DNA from: Impatiens glandulifera
Lineage: Eukaryota; Streptophyta; Magnoliopsida; Ericales; Balsaminaceae
DNA: 64,000 nucleotides
Direction: 5' to 3'
Assembly (NCBI RefSeq): GCF_907164915.1
Contig: NW_025919537.1
Coordinates: 1 to 64,000, forward strand
Numbering within the stretch: the first letter of the stretch is position 1; the number at the start of each line of letters is the position of its first letter. Shown here piece after piece: positions 50,988 through 61,825 of this stretch. The notes under the pieces are model-generated. The model searched no databases and had not been told where the DNA came from. It worked only from the letters and a program-made list of their open reading frames with translations. The position numbers were made by a program, and so were the translations under genes.

Positions 50988-51689
50988 TTATGTAATAACT
51001 ACCCTAGAGAGCTTTTCTTCCACCCCATCCATGTCAAGAATGTTCGAGGGAGATGCCGGTATGCCCGGTCCAAATTCTGGGCGGTATTTGAGAATAAGCC
51101 GGCTGATGTGAGGAGCATAACCGGGACCTTTCTTGGTGAGCACCATGGTTTTCAGGTTCTGCAAAATGACCGTTGACCAATTGATGGTCGTGTTGTTAAT
51201 AATATGGGTCATCATGTCGTATGTTTTCTTGGAATAATGCTGATTCGGGGATTGGCAAATGATGGAGCGGGTTACAATCTCAAGAAGGAGTTGAATGTGA
51301 TGAGCAAGGCAGGTTTTTAACCCATGGTTTTCCACCGGAACATCGGTTCCAGAGAAGAACAGTGCGTGATCGGCTGCCGCACTTCCCACCTGGGTTGGAA
51401 AGTCAGAAAACCCTTCTGTTGGCAAGTTGAACATGTGGGCAAATTCGGCTTTATCGAGCCAGAAAGTACGGTCTCTTACCGTGGAGACGATATAGTTACC
51501 TCTGATGCAAGCGCTTCTGAAAAACGTCTTGACATCTTCAATAAGTATGGGACCGGATTCTTCGAGAAAGGTTCGAAGACCGGTGTCAATAAGAGATTCA
51601 AACATGACCTCTTTTGTTTCTCCGTCCCAATGTTCCATACAAGATTCGAAATCGATGCTCAAGAAGTTTCCTAAGGTTCGACTCGGCAT
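50988..51689 (-). CDS. Accessory gene B protein of Element 4, 233 aa
   Basis: MPSRTLGNFLSIDFES begins the same protein as Element 1 gene B, with high identity throughout. The domain runs through DTGLRTFLEES, VKTFFRSACI, FWLDKAEFAHMFNLPTEGFSDFPT, LLLEIVTRSIICQSPNQHYSK, TTINWSTVILQNLKTMV and GPGYAPHISRLIL, and ends VEEKLSRVVIT. There is no tail beyond the domain, unlike gene C. A TATATAAA box (complement of 51770-51777) lies about 81 bp before the ATG. It has no signal peptide or membrane span. Function is unknown; conservation between independent insertions suggests it was under selection while the element was active. Confidence 0.82.
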   Translation of the reverse strand: MPSRTLGNFLSIDFESCMEHWDGETKEVMFESLIDTGLRTFLEESGPILIEDVKTFFRSACIRGNYIVSTVRDRTFWLDKAEFAHMFNLPTEGFSDFPTQVGSAAADHALFFSGTDVPVENHGLKTCLAHHIQLLLEIVTRSIICQSPNQHYSKKTYDMMTHIINNTTINWSTVILQNLKTMVLTKKGPGYAPHISRLILKYRPEFGPGIPASPSNILDMDGVEEKLSRVVIT

Positions 51690-51769
51690 GATTATAACTT
51701 TTGCTAAAGGAGAGAGAGCTCAAGAGAGTTTTGTGTTTAGGATGTGTTTAGTTGATTAGAGGATAGCCA

Positions 51770-51777
51770 TTTATATA
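51770..51777 (-). promoter_or_regulatory. TATA box of gene B
   Basis: Minus-strand TATATAAA about 81 bp upstream of the gene B ATG, followed by a GAGAG/CTCTC leader. Confidence 0.6.
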
Positions 51778-52154
51778 GATTCGGTTTTGGAGGGAAAATA
51801 TTAGCATTGAATGTCAGTTTTGTCTCATTAAGGAAGAGAATATTTATGTTTTCAAAACGCATTGGGAAGGAGTTACTTTTGACTAATCGCAGAGCTCGAG
51901 GTGGGTTTTGGTTGGAAAGTAACCAAGTTAGTTGGGTATTGATTACTCATGTAGTTGGGGGTTACTTCATTAATTAAATGTTACTTTTCATTAATGACCC
52001 ATGCAACAACACACTGAAAAGTAACCGATAGAAACCGAAGATAACTTAGGCTAAACCGAAAAGGACAAAGATAAAACCGAAATGATCATAAGGATGTTGA
52101 ACAAAGATACACCCAGTGCGTACAGCAAAATGACCGGGTGTAGGAGGGAGTGAC

Positions 52155-52916
52155 CTAGTAACCGCTGGAGGTGACCGCACCGTTGGGGTTGTTGCGGCAG
52201 TTCCTCCTCTTCCAATCCTTCTCAAACCGCTCGTAGAACGAGTTGGTGACTTCCTTGGTTAGTACTTGAGCTTGATTCAGATCTTCGCCCGGACAGGTCT
52301 GTACGCCAAGCTCAAGAAGCAGACAGATCAGTTGGGGAACGAGGCCGACTGTTCGAACGCCAATCATCCAGATTAGGACGTCGAACAGTACTCTTGACCA
52401 ATTAACCGGTGTCCTGGTGGTTATAGCAGCCATCATGTTAAAGGATGCGGTACAGTAGGTATTCGTCACATCTCTCCCTAAGATGCTTCGACCTATCACG
52501 TCATTGAGGAGCTGATATTCGGCCCTCAATAGTGACTTTGTGCCATGGTCATCGACTAGTTGGTTAGACCGGGCAAAGGTTAGAGAGATCTCGGCCTTTA
52601 AATCGGCCGGAACGTTGAGATCTGTTAGTCCTTGCTTTGGCAAGCCAAAGCACCTCCCAAAGTCATTCTCCGTGAAGTCGAATACTACACCGCCCACCTT
52701 TGACTGGATATGGGTGTCGAAGTGCGGTGTGCCTCTGAAAACCCTTGCGTTGTACATGAATTCTAGCACGGATTCAGGATAGATGACATGCTTGTCATCC
52801 AGGAAATATTGAAGACCTGTGTCCTCAAGTGATTTGATCATTTTGAACACATCATAGTGTTCAGTGCTCTTTGCAGATTTGAAGTCCACTTGGAAGATGT
52901 TTTGAAACTGAGACAT
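52155..52916 (-). CDS. Accessory gene A protein of Element 4, 253 aa
   Basis: MSQFQNIFQVDFKSAK starts the shared domain: DTGLQYFLDDK (about 31), SVLEFMYNARV (about 48), VFDFTENDFGRCFGLPKQG (about 75-93), YQLLNDVIGRSI (about 134), TPVNWSRVLFDVLIWMI (about 168) and GLVPQLICLLL (about 187). The C-terminal tail is basic (FEKDWKRRNCRNN). It is the same length as Element 2 gene A, though diverged, and its broken twin is at 6987-7738. TATATAAG lies about 61 bp upstream (complement of 52977-52984). It sits directly after pol. Function unknown. Confidence 0.82.
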   Translation of the reverse strand: MSQFQNIFQVDFKSAKSTEHYDVFKMIKSLEDTGLQYFLDDKHVIYPESVLEFMYNARVFRGTPHFDTHIQSKVGGVVFDFTENDFGRCFGLPKQGLTDLNVPADLKAEISLTFARSNQLVDDHGTKSLLRAEYQLLNDVIGRSILGRDVTNTYCTASFNMMAAITTRTPVNWSRVLFDVLIWMIGVRTVGLVPQLICLLLELGVQTCPGEDLNQAQVLTKEVTNSFYERFEKDWKRRNCRNNPNGAVTSSGY

Positions 52917-53426
52917 TTTTGTCTTAGTGAGAGAGTGAGTTATGACTTGTGATTGTTTTGTTTAAGGTTTGTTCATCTTATATACTAGTAAAGAGGGGAT
53001 CCTATTATCTAGGTATCATAGGTGATAATGTTTATTGACCATAAGATAAAGAATCTTGCATGAAATAGGCATGTCTGCAACCTAGGATGTTGGTCATAGA
53101 CCTGGACCATGAAAGATATCAGATCTTCACGTCTTTTTAGGTGCGACCATTTTACTTTGAAAAGGAAATGTTTCAGAACAGATAAGTTTAAACATAGATA
53201 ATTATTCCACTTTTGTTTGAAGTTCAAATAATCTAAGATAACCTATTTCCGAACCGGTCAGTTATTAGTTGTTCGTCCCGATGCGGTTATTTGGTGCATG
53301 CACTAAATAACCGGTCGATTTACTCTAACTGATGAACCAGGCAGTTTTTCCATATATACCTTTGAAAATGTGAAATCCAACAGTTTAGGAGGAACTACCG
53401 GTTTTGTCTGTCCGAACCGAATTCCT
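52917..53426 (-). other. pol-gene A spacer with TATA box
   Basis: 510 bp without a gene, homologous to 6473-6986. The TATA box of gene A is the complement of 52977-52984. Confidence 0.6.
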
Positions 53427-56400
53427 TTAAGCATCCTTAGGAAGGATCTGACTAATATCGGTTAAGCCGAGTGTAAGTCTGAATTGAGAGAACTTAGTTT
53501 CTTGTAGAGGCTTGGTGAATATATCGGCTACTTGTTGATCTGTTGGTACGTATTCCAACCGGATATGCTTCAGCATGACATGTTCCCGAATGAAGTGGTG
53601 CCTTATGTCAATGTGCTTGGTTCTGGAATGTAGAACCGGATTGTATGTGATTTCTATGGCACTTGTGTTGTCACAGAAGATCGGAGACTCTTCGGCTACG
53701 ACACCGAAGTCCGTCAGTTGTTGTTGTATCCAAAGAAGTTGTGAACAACAACTTCCGTCCGCTAGGTATTCAGCTTCTGCGGTGGATGTGGCCACTGATG
53801 TTTGTTTCTTGCTATGCCATGAAACAAGCCGGTCACCTAGGAATTGACATATTCCGCTGGTGCTTTTTCTACCGATCTTGCAACCTGCGTAGTCTGCATC
53901 TGAATAGCTCGTTAGGTTAAAGGATGAATCCTTTGGATACCACAGGCCGACGTCAGGTGTTCCCTTTAGATATTTCAAGATCCTCTTTGCGTCTGTGTAG
54001 TGGGATTGTTTTGGATTGGCTTGAAATCTTCCACACACACCGACTGTAAATAGAATATCCGGTCTACTTGCTGTCAGGTATATGAGAGAACCGATGATGC
54101 CCCGGTAGGCTATCTGGTCTACCGATTGACCCTCATCATCCTTGTTCAACTTAACCGATGAGCTCATTGGAGTAGCCGCTGAGGAGCATGTGTCCATCCC
54201 AAATTTCTTTAGAAGCTCCTTAATGTACTTGGGTTGGCTAATGAAAGTTCCTTCTTCGAGTTGTTTAACCTGAAGACCTAGGAAGAAACTTAATTCTCCC
54301 ATCATACTCATTTCAAACTTGTTAGTCATCAAGGTTCAGAATTTAGGATCGGTCGAACCAAAGATGATATCATCTACATAGATTTGAACAAGTAGGATAT
54401 GTTCCTTTTTCTCAAATTTAAAAAGCGTTTTATCCACCGAACCGATGGTGAAGTCATGTTTTAACAGAAATGCGGTTAGTGTGTCATACCAGGCTCTAGG
54501 TGCTTGCTTTAGACCGTATAAAGCTTTGTTTAAACGGTATACATGGTTTGGAAATTCAGCACTTTTGAAACCGGGTGGTTGTTCAACATATACCTCTTCA
54601 CGTAGGTCACCATTCAAAAATGCACTTTTAACATCCATTTGAAAAACCTTAAAGTTTTTGAATGCAGCAAAGGCTAGAAAAATCCTAATAGCTTCAATCC
54701 TAGCTACAGGGGCAAATGATTCTTCAAAATCAATGCCTTCTTCCTGTTTGTAACCTTGTGCCACTAATCTGGCTTTGTTCCTCGTGACCAAACCGTCTTC
54801 ATTGAGTTTATTTCTAAATACCCATCTTGTTCCTATGACCGGTTGATCTTTCGGTCTAGGGACTAGGTACCAGACTTTATTACTCTCGAACTGGTTTAAT
54901 TCTTCTTGCATTCCCAAGATCCAATCCGGATCTGACAATGCTTCATCTATTCTTTACGGCTCAATCTGGGATATAAAAGCGGAATTAAAGTATTCCTCCA
55001 GAATTTGACGCCTAGTTCGAACAGGTTCTGAAGGGTCACCTATAATTTGCTCAGGAGGATGTTTAGTGTTCCTTTTGAAATTCGGTTCAGGGATGTCTAC
55101 CAAGTTACCGTTTGCTTGATCAAGGCTAGACATATCGGTAGGCTGAACAGGATTGTCAGACCGACCGATTTCCTCGGTTTGAAACGAAGTGTCAGCTTCC
55201 TGTTGTGGAACAACTTGATCCGGCTGGGTTTCATTATTACCCATTTGGTCATGGACAAACCGCCTGAAAACCGGAATTTTATTTCACTATCAGAATGGAT
55301 ATTGGTATTTTCCAATCTGTTGTGTAGATCAAAGCATGATGCAGTGTTACTTTCAACCGATTCATCGAAAACCACGTGAAGTGATTCCTCCATGGTTAAG
55401 GTTCTATTGTTATATACTCTATATGCCTTACTTACTGCTGAGTAACCTAGCATGATCCCAGTATCGGTTTTTCATCAAAAGCAGAAAGATAGGTTTTGCC
55501 ATTTATGTGAATATAGCATTTACAACCGAAAATTTTGAGATATTTAAGGTTGGGAACCCTGTTAAAATAAACCTCATACGGTGTTTTGTTATGAAACTTG
55601 TTAATCAGAGACCGGTTTTGTGTATAACATGCAATGTTGATAGCCTCAGTCCAAAATTTCTGAGCAATACCCGAATCGGCTATCATGGACCGTGCGGCTT
55701 CCTAGAGAGTCCGGTTTCTTCTCTCGGCCAGGCCATTTTGTTGAGGAGTCCTAGCACTAGACAACTCGTGTCTAATACCGGATTCATCAAGAAATGCGGT
55801 TAAAGTACTATTGATGAATTCGGTACCTCTATCACTTCTAATGCTGTTAATGCGTGTTGATTTTTCATTTTGCAAACGTTTAAGTAGTGTGATCAAGTTT
55901 GATGCGGTTTCACGTTTGGATGGTAGAAATATTACCCATGTAAATCTAGAGTAATCATCAATAACTTCCATGGTGTACAACATACCTCCTAGCCTAATGA
56001 CCTGAATCGGTCCAAATAAATCCATGTGGAGAAGATCTAAGCATCGACTAGATTGGATATTTCCTTACTCTTAAAGGTTGACTTAGTTTGTTTACCCATT
56101 TGACATGCTGAGCAAACCTTATCCTTGTTAAATACTATGTCAGGAATGCCTTCAACTAGCTTTTTACCGCGAATGTAGTTTAAGGTTTTCATGTTCAGAT
56201 GGTTTAATCTCTTATGCCATAACCAGGTTTGATCAGTCTTAGCTATCATGCATACAGGATATCTATCTTAGTTTTCCAGTCTACCTTGTAGATATTTCCT
56301 AGCCTATTTCCGGTTAGTAGTATAATACCTTGAGAGTTCTTAACTAAGCATGCATGTTTAAGAAATTCTACCGTGTATCCAGCATCACACATTTGACTAA

Positions 56401-56686
56401 TGCTTAGCAAGTTAAAACGTATGTTTTCTACTAGGAGTACATTATCAATTGTTAGATTACCATGGACAATCTTACCCTTGCCCACATTTCTACCTTTTGA
56501 GTTGTCACGGAAGGTGATTAATGCACCGGTTTCTATTCTGATGTCGGTTAGCAGGTTGTTGTTCCCGGTCATATGCCTGGAGCAACCACTATCCAAGTAC
56601 CATTCAGAGTTTCCTAGCCGTTTCTTTAAATCCTGCAAAATGTACATATTTACAAGTATTTGGTACCCACATTCACTTGGGTCCAC
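53427..56686 (-). pseudogene. pol: pol of Element 4, decayed
   Basis: All domains are recognisable. Protease [10 protein letters not shown] and the overlap with gag lie in 56246-56686. A frameshift at about 56250 leads to the integrase finger HKRLNHLN...CSACQMGK (56037-56249), and another at about 56035 leads to RSDRGTEF (55702-56025). A TAG at about 55702 follows ERRNRTL. Frameshifts near 55450 and 55270 and a TAA at 54954 precede RT (54336-54938), whose YVDD is intact. A short deletion with a TGA at about 54336 separates RT from RNase H (53427-54332: [37 protein letters not shown]). The enzyme cannot be made as one protein. Confidence 0.92.
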
Positions 56687-58481
56687 ATGCGGTTAGTCCC
56701 TTGGGCATCCAAACTTTGACAAACTGGACAACTTTCTTTGCTAAGGTCTTAACCGTCCTTTTGACACTCGGTCTTGGATACTTCGGTTTTTCTACGAAGG
56801 CCTTAAATGAGGGTGACTTGTAATTTGTCCTACGCGGTCGATGATTGGCTCTCTTATTTTTGAGCAGGTCGGCTTTTCTTTTCTCAGGATCAAGCCACTT
56901 CTCAGAGGCAGTTGGACCTACATAGGTTAGTTTTTCTTCCGTATAATAGGCAGTCAGTTCCTCTTCGGCGGTTAGGGAACTTCTAATGAAACTTATAAGA
57001 GGGAGGTCGTTCTTTGAGAACCTTACTCTGTCTACGTGTTTATGGTCTTTGGATCTATCGTTTATGTATCCTAAACCGAACATGCAAGTAGGATGTCTTT
57101 TGTAACTACACATCTTATTCACCATATCACTAGATATTTTATATGTGGCCATCTTATACTGGAGTCGGGCATTTTCCTCCTCGGTTAATTCTCTAACTGG
57201 TTCACTAAACTGTTCGGTCTTGAGTGGTGGTTCAGTTACTAACTCGGTTTCTAAGGTAGGAATTTTATCAGGTTCTATGACCTCTGGTTCGGTTAGAACA
57301 GGTATTTCCGGTTCTGTTAGAATGGGTACTATAGGATCGGTTCTAAAGTTGAGTTGCTTAGGTAACATGGCTAGCAGGTTCTTATACTCTTCTACCATAT
57401 CATTCAATGCATTATATAACTCATCTTTAGTAAATTCTTCACAAGAAGAGTCAAATACCTGTTCCTCATTTGCCATGAGGCACGTGAGTTCATCATCACT
57501 GTCACTGTGAGCCCATAAACTTCCTCCATCATCGGCTATCAGTGCTTTCTGAACCTCACTTCCTTCACCGGTTTGTTGATAGTTATTTCGGTTATTTTGG
57601 TAATCCGGTTTCCGGTCATCCCTCCTCGGTTTTCTACATTCCCACTTGAAATGTCCCAAACAGTTGCAGTTATAACACCTTACATTGGATTTATCACCAT
57701 AGTTGTAGTTTGTTGGTTGGCTTCTTTTCATAAACCTCACAAACTTCTGTGCAAGCATTACCATGGCATCCTCTGTGAACTGTTCGGCAGTTCTGATAGG
57801 TGCAGGTGCAGGTGCAAGTGCAGCCGGTTCTGTGGATGTGATTAGTGCTCTGGTTGAGGTTGAGGCTGAGACTTCTTCTTCAGTCCTAGATCTCATTTCA
57901 AACTCATACGCCTTAAGGTCTTCGAATACATCATGTAGTTTCATCTTGCTTAGGCAGTTTGATTCCCTCATCACCATTGTCTTTATGTCCCATACACTTG
58001 GAAGAGATCTTAAAGCTTTCATGATGACCTCCTTGTTGTCATGCCTCTTACCAAGAGTTGCTAGCTCATCTAACACACCAGTGAACCGGTCACTGTATTC
58101 CCTCATTGTTTCTCCCGGTTTCATCTTGATGCTTTCAAACTTCTTAGTAGCTACCATTACCTTGTTTTCCTTGGTTCTTTCATTTCCCTCATGAATTTGA
58201 ATAACCGTGTCCCATGTTTCTTTTGCGGTTTTGCAGTCTCTGATCTTGCAATACGTGTTTCTGTCCACACTGTTGGAGATCTGGTTTCTAGCATGGTTAT
58301 CCAGGTTATTTCTTCTCCTATCTTCAGCGGTCCATTCCTTTCTGTCCTTATCAATGATTATCGGTCCTTCGGCCAGAATGGACTCCATCTCATCATCCAA
58401 GGTGATTAAGTGTAGGTGCATGCGTTCCTTCCAGTTGGCAAAGTCATCACCTTCTAGTATTGGTGGCCTATCAAACGACAT
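56673..58481 (-). CDS. gag: gag of Element 4, 602 aa, open
   Basis: Starts MSFDRPPILEGDDFANWKER, 26 bp from the primer site, closely matching Element 3 gag. The capsid-like region has WTAEDRRRNNLDNH, TVIQIHEGNERTKENK and AYEFEMRSR. The CCHC knuckle CYNCNCLGHFKWEC lies at about residues 280-293. The acidic C-terminal half contains an EIPVLTEPEVIEP-type repeat not seen in Element 3. It ends VWMPKGLTACGPK and overlaps pol by 14 bases in the +1 frame. It stays open although pol has at least eight lesions. Confidence 0.88.
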   Translation of the reverse strand: MSFDRPPILEGDDFANWKERMHLHLITLDDEMESILAEGPIIIDKDRKEWTAEDRRRNNLDNHARNQISNSVDRNTYCKIRDCKTAKETWDTVIQIHEGNERTKENKVMVATKKFESIKMKPGETMREYSDRFTGVLDELATLGKRHDNKEVIMKALRSLPSVWDIKTMVMRESNCLSKMKLHDVFEDLKAYEFEMRSRTEEEVSASTSTRALITSTEPAALAPAPAPIRTAEQFTEDAMVMLAQKFVRFMKRSQPTNYNYGDKSNVRCYNCNCLGHFKWECRKPRRDDRKPDYQNNRNNYQQTGEGSEVQKALIADDGGSLWAHSDSDDELTCLMANEEQVFDSSCEEFTKDELYNALNDMVEEYKNLLAMLPKQLNFRTDPIVPILTEPEIPVLTEPEVIEPDKIPTLETELVTEPPLKTEQFSEPVRELTEEENARLQYKMATYKISSDMVNKMCSYKRHPTCMFGLGYINDRSKDHKHVDRVRFSKNDLPLISFIRSSLTAEEELTAYYTEEKLTYVGPTASEKWLDPEKRKADLLKNKRANHRPRRTNYKSPSFKAFVEKPKYPRPSVKRTVKTLAKKVVQFVKVWMPKGLTACGPK

Positions 58482-58506
58482 GCTTGCTTGAGTATTGAAA
58501 CTAACA

Positions 58507-58518
58507 GCTCTGATACCA
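58507..58518 (-). promoter_or_regulatory. Element 4 primer binding site
   Basis: Minus-strand TGGTATCAGAGC, a perfect tRNA-iMet complement, two bases from the 5' LTR. Confidence 0.9.
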
Positions 58519-58520
58519 AT

Positions 58521-59833
58521 TGTTAGGATCTAGGTCGCCGCTGGAGGACCGGGGTTGGGCCGGTTAGTGGGTTTCACTCAAAGGGTGGTGATTAATCCTG
58601 TTAAAGATTAACACTGGGGTTTCAATACTACACAAACTGTCACAAACCCTTGAACTAAGTTCAAGCGCGGAAGAGGTTTGTTTCAGGTTGAAGCAGCACA
58701 CTCACGAGAGAGGCAAAACCGGTTTTGGATGATATATGTTTGAAAATTGATGGGTCGGTTTTTGTAACCTAGTGATTCGGTTTGGATAGTGTAGAGTCGG
58801 TTAGGATGGTGTAGGTCGGTTAAAATGTAAAACCAGCAGGAAGTAAATAGTAAGACAGGTTTTTTATGGATGTTCAGAGATAAAACTCCTACGTCACCTC
58901 TTCCTCTCGAAACCGCGAGAAGGATATTCACTAAGGATTACAAATACAATCCGATCGAGACTTATTTCCTGCTCGATAACACCCGTACAATTTACACCGA
59001 AATTGTAAATACACACTTCAACTTAGCACTTAAGCTTTTCTAGAGAGAGAACACACTCTTATCACTTGTAAATTAATTGTTCACTGTGTCCCACGTATAT
59101 CGCTTGTTCCGTATGGAGTTCCCCCATTTACTCTTCTTCAGCTGCTCCTTTTATAGGTGAAATATGCCAACGGTCATATTTCACTTTCTGGAATCTGATT
59201 GGCTGAGCAGAGGTTCAGGGATTCAGACCTGGCGGTCATCTGTTCAGACCTGGCGGTCAACTCTACAGGCTTTGCAGTCTGTTCTTCCAGTGTGTAAGAT
59301 AAACCTGCTAGGTTTGTCTTTTACTCAATGTGGTAACTGTTGGTTAGACAGTTGTCTGTACTTGGAAGATTTCCTTTCTGATTTATCCTGAAGTGGAAAG
59401 ATCTTGTAGGACTGTCTTTTGCAACCCGCAGACTTTCCTCAGACTTGTATGGATATGAAAGTGTTCAGTCTGTTCCTTTGGTATCATTCTCAACAGATAC
59501 CCGAAGTATCTTCTTGTGCTTGTGGTCATTTGACTTTTCACCGGATGGCTTCCGGTGTGATTGGTTTAACCGGACAGCTTCCGGTTATTCCTTTGCCTTT
59601 TAGCTGATCGGTTGTCTGATGTTTCCGGTTTTTTGCTTTGGCCGATCCTTTCTTTGTGCGGTCACGTTTCAGGTCGGTTAACTAATTTGACCGGTGGAGC
59701 TTCTTAGCAGGTTGAGTGATCTGACCGGCCGATTTTCTCAAACCGATTGGATACTTTGACTGGTCCGGTTCTTTGTTCCTGCATGAAAGGTTTATGTGTT
59801 AAGTTCTGTGAACCGGTCTAATTTTATCTAACA
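58521..59833 (-). repeat. Element 4 5' LTR
   Basis: 1313 bp, the partner of 46054-47365. The TATA box TATAAAAGG is the complement of 59147-59155. A 10-bp-arm hairpin with a CCGTTGG-type loop lies at 59157-59184. Ends CTAACA, then ATAAG at 59834-59838. Confidence 0.93.
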
Positions 59834-59838
59834 ATAAG

Positions 59839-61430
59839 TATATATATATATTGTCTTATATATTATATTTTGATTATGATGTTAAGTTATAATTTTAATT
59901 GTGTATATATTCGTTTGTTGACAGAGTTGAGTCAGATATGAAAAATAAGTTGTCTCTGAAAGAATACAAAAAGTCGTCAATGATTTTTTTGGTAGAAATG
60001 AGACTAGTTAAAAATGACTTTAGTCATTATTGATGTTGGAGATGATTGGGGTAGTCAATGATTTTTTTATAGATATCAGACTCCTTAAAATGACTCGAGT
60101 CATTGATGTGAAAATCATTCAAATTTCTTGTGTAGAAATTATGAGATTAATGAGATCGATAATAATTTCTTATAAGAAATTTGATTTGTAAAAATGACAT
60201 TAATCATTATTGTTAACATCATTATAATTTATTATGTAAAAATTATGAAATGAATTAGGGTTCCTAAGGATTTCTTATGTAGAAATTTAATTTGGCAAAA
60301 TGATGTTGTCATTAATATTTTGAAACATTTTAATTTTTTCTGTAGAAATTATGTGATTAATCATGACAGAAAATGAATGTTATTTGTGTTATAACTCATT
60401 ATATTAATGCATTCAAAGAGACAACTATGTAAGTCAAAATACTTTTGCAAGAATTATCTCGATGAAAATGATCCACCTAGATTTGTTTTGAGCATTGTCG
60501 CTTCACGTGAATTATCAGTCAAAACACGATAATGTAATTACTTCGATTAAGACATGAAATACATTTGTAGTTATATATTGTATTGCTAAGTGATTGTTTA
60601 TATATATAACATGCATATTAGCTAATAATATGATAACTTTTGTTAATTCATAATATATATAAATAACTCCGGTGGAAAGTTAAAAGTCATCATTAATTAA
60701 GAAATTGACGAATTGATGACATGAATAATTATTTATAATAATTAGTTATTTTATATTTGATTTAAGATAAATTGTCAATTATTGATGTATTTTAGAAAGA
60801 TATCTGCTTAATGATATATGAAGTAATTATATATGACATATCATTTGATTATGTTATTCAATTATACATTTGATATACATGGTTCAATTTCATCATAAAA
60901 ACTTGTTTAATTTGATATTTTTGAAATCTAATAATTATAAGAAAAGTTGTGTTTGATTTGAGAAATAATGTGGCAAACACGCCAATATTAAGGGATACAA
61001 ATGTGCAACCAATATAAATGTTTAAGCGGTTTCGGTCAAAGATGCTTGAAACATTATGATTTCTTTTGTAATAATGTGATAGGTTGAATATTTAATTGAT
61101 TAAATATTCTAATTTCTTTAATAGAAATAATGTGATGAAATAAATATTTTAATTGATTAAATATTACAATTTCTTATGTAGAGATGATGTGAAGAATGAT
61201 TTATATATGAATAAACATTCTAATATCTTATATAGAAATTATGTTTTATTTAATTAAATATTTATAATATAGTTATCTTATTCATTGTTTGATAAGTATA
61301 ACCAAAAAAATTTGTAAAAGAATTGCGTGACAATTTATTGATTAGAAAATTATTAATTTAAATCATATAAATGTGTGTGATTTAAAAAAAATACCAATAC
61401 GAATGTTTGGTAAATAACAAGTTTTATTCT
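59839..61430 (+). repeat. Inverted copy of the 16.9-18.9 kb AT-rich repeat
   Basis: Read in reverse complement it follows 16.9-18.9 kb in order. Anchors are the ATTTAAGCGGTTTCGGTCAAAGATGCTTGAAA region (61020-61055 against 17370-17410) and the GACATGAATAATTATTTATAAT stretch (60718 against 17690). It contains the same TTTCTTATGTAGAAATT palindromic words. No gene. Confidence 0.6.
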
Positions 61431-61825
61431 TAAGAAACTTTAAAATTGAAATAAAATAAAATAAGAGAGATAAAACTATAAGTGCAAATAAAGAAAAAAT
61501 CACTTCTCAAACAACAATTTTTTTTTTTTATTTGATACACTTAAATGGCCTAAATATTCCAATAGAGTTTCTTTATTTGTCTTATATTTTCAAAAAAATT
61601 AAATAATTTAACATTTCCACATCTCTCTTTCAAAAGTAAAAAAGCATTCATTTAACTTAATAAGTGAGAAAAAAACATGAGAATCAATTTTCCTGTCAAA
61701 ACCATTCTTATTTGATTGCATTTCATGATTTGATTACATGAAAACAATTATACCAACATTACACATTTTCTTCTTAATTCTGGGAGTGAATTATTGTTAG
61801 AAGAATTATTATCTATTTGGATGTA
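61431..61825. other. 3' flank of the GH16 gene
   Basis: AT-rich sequence with a poly(T) run near 61519. No gene or clear repeat. It probably includes the 3' UTR of the minus-strand gene. Confidence 0.4.

Larger units (their letters stand above)
46054..59833 (-). mobile_element. Element 4: full-length, decayed Copia element
   Basis: 13,780 bp on the minus strand with LTRs of 1313 bp (5', 58521-59833) and 1312 bp (3', 46054-47365) and ATAAG duplications. It has every family component in order: primer site, gag (open), pol (several lesions), gene A (open), gene B (open), gene C (three nonsense codons), two polypurine tracts. It therefore gives the reference layout for Elements 1 and 3. LTR divergence is a few percent by eye, clearly above Element 2. 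No other element interrupts it. Confidence 0.94.
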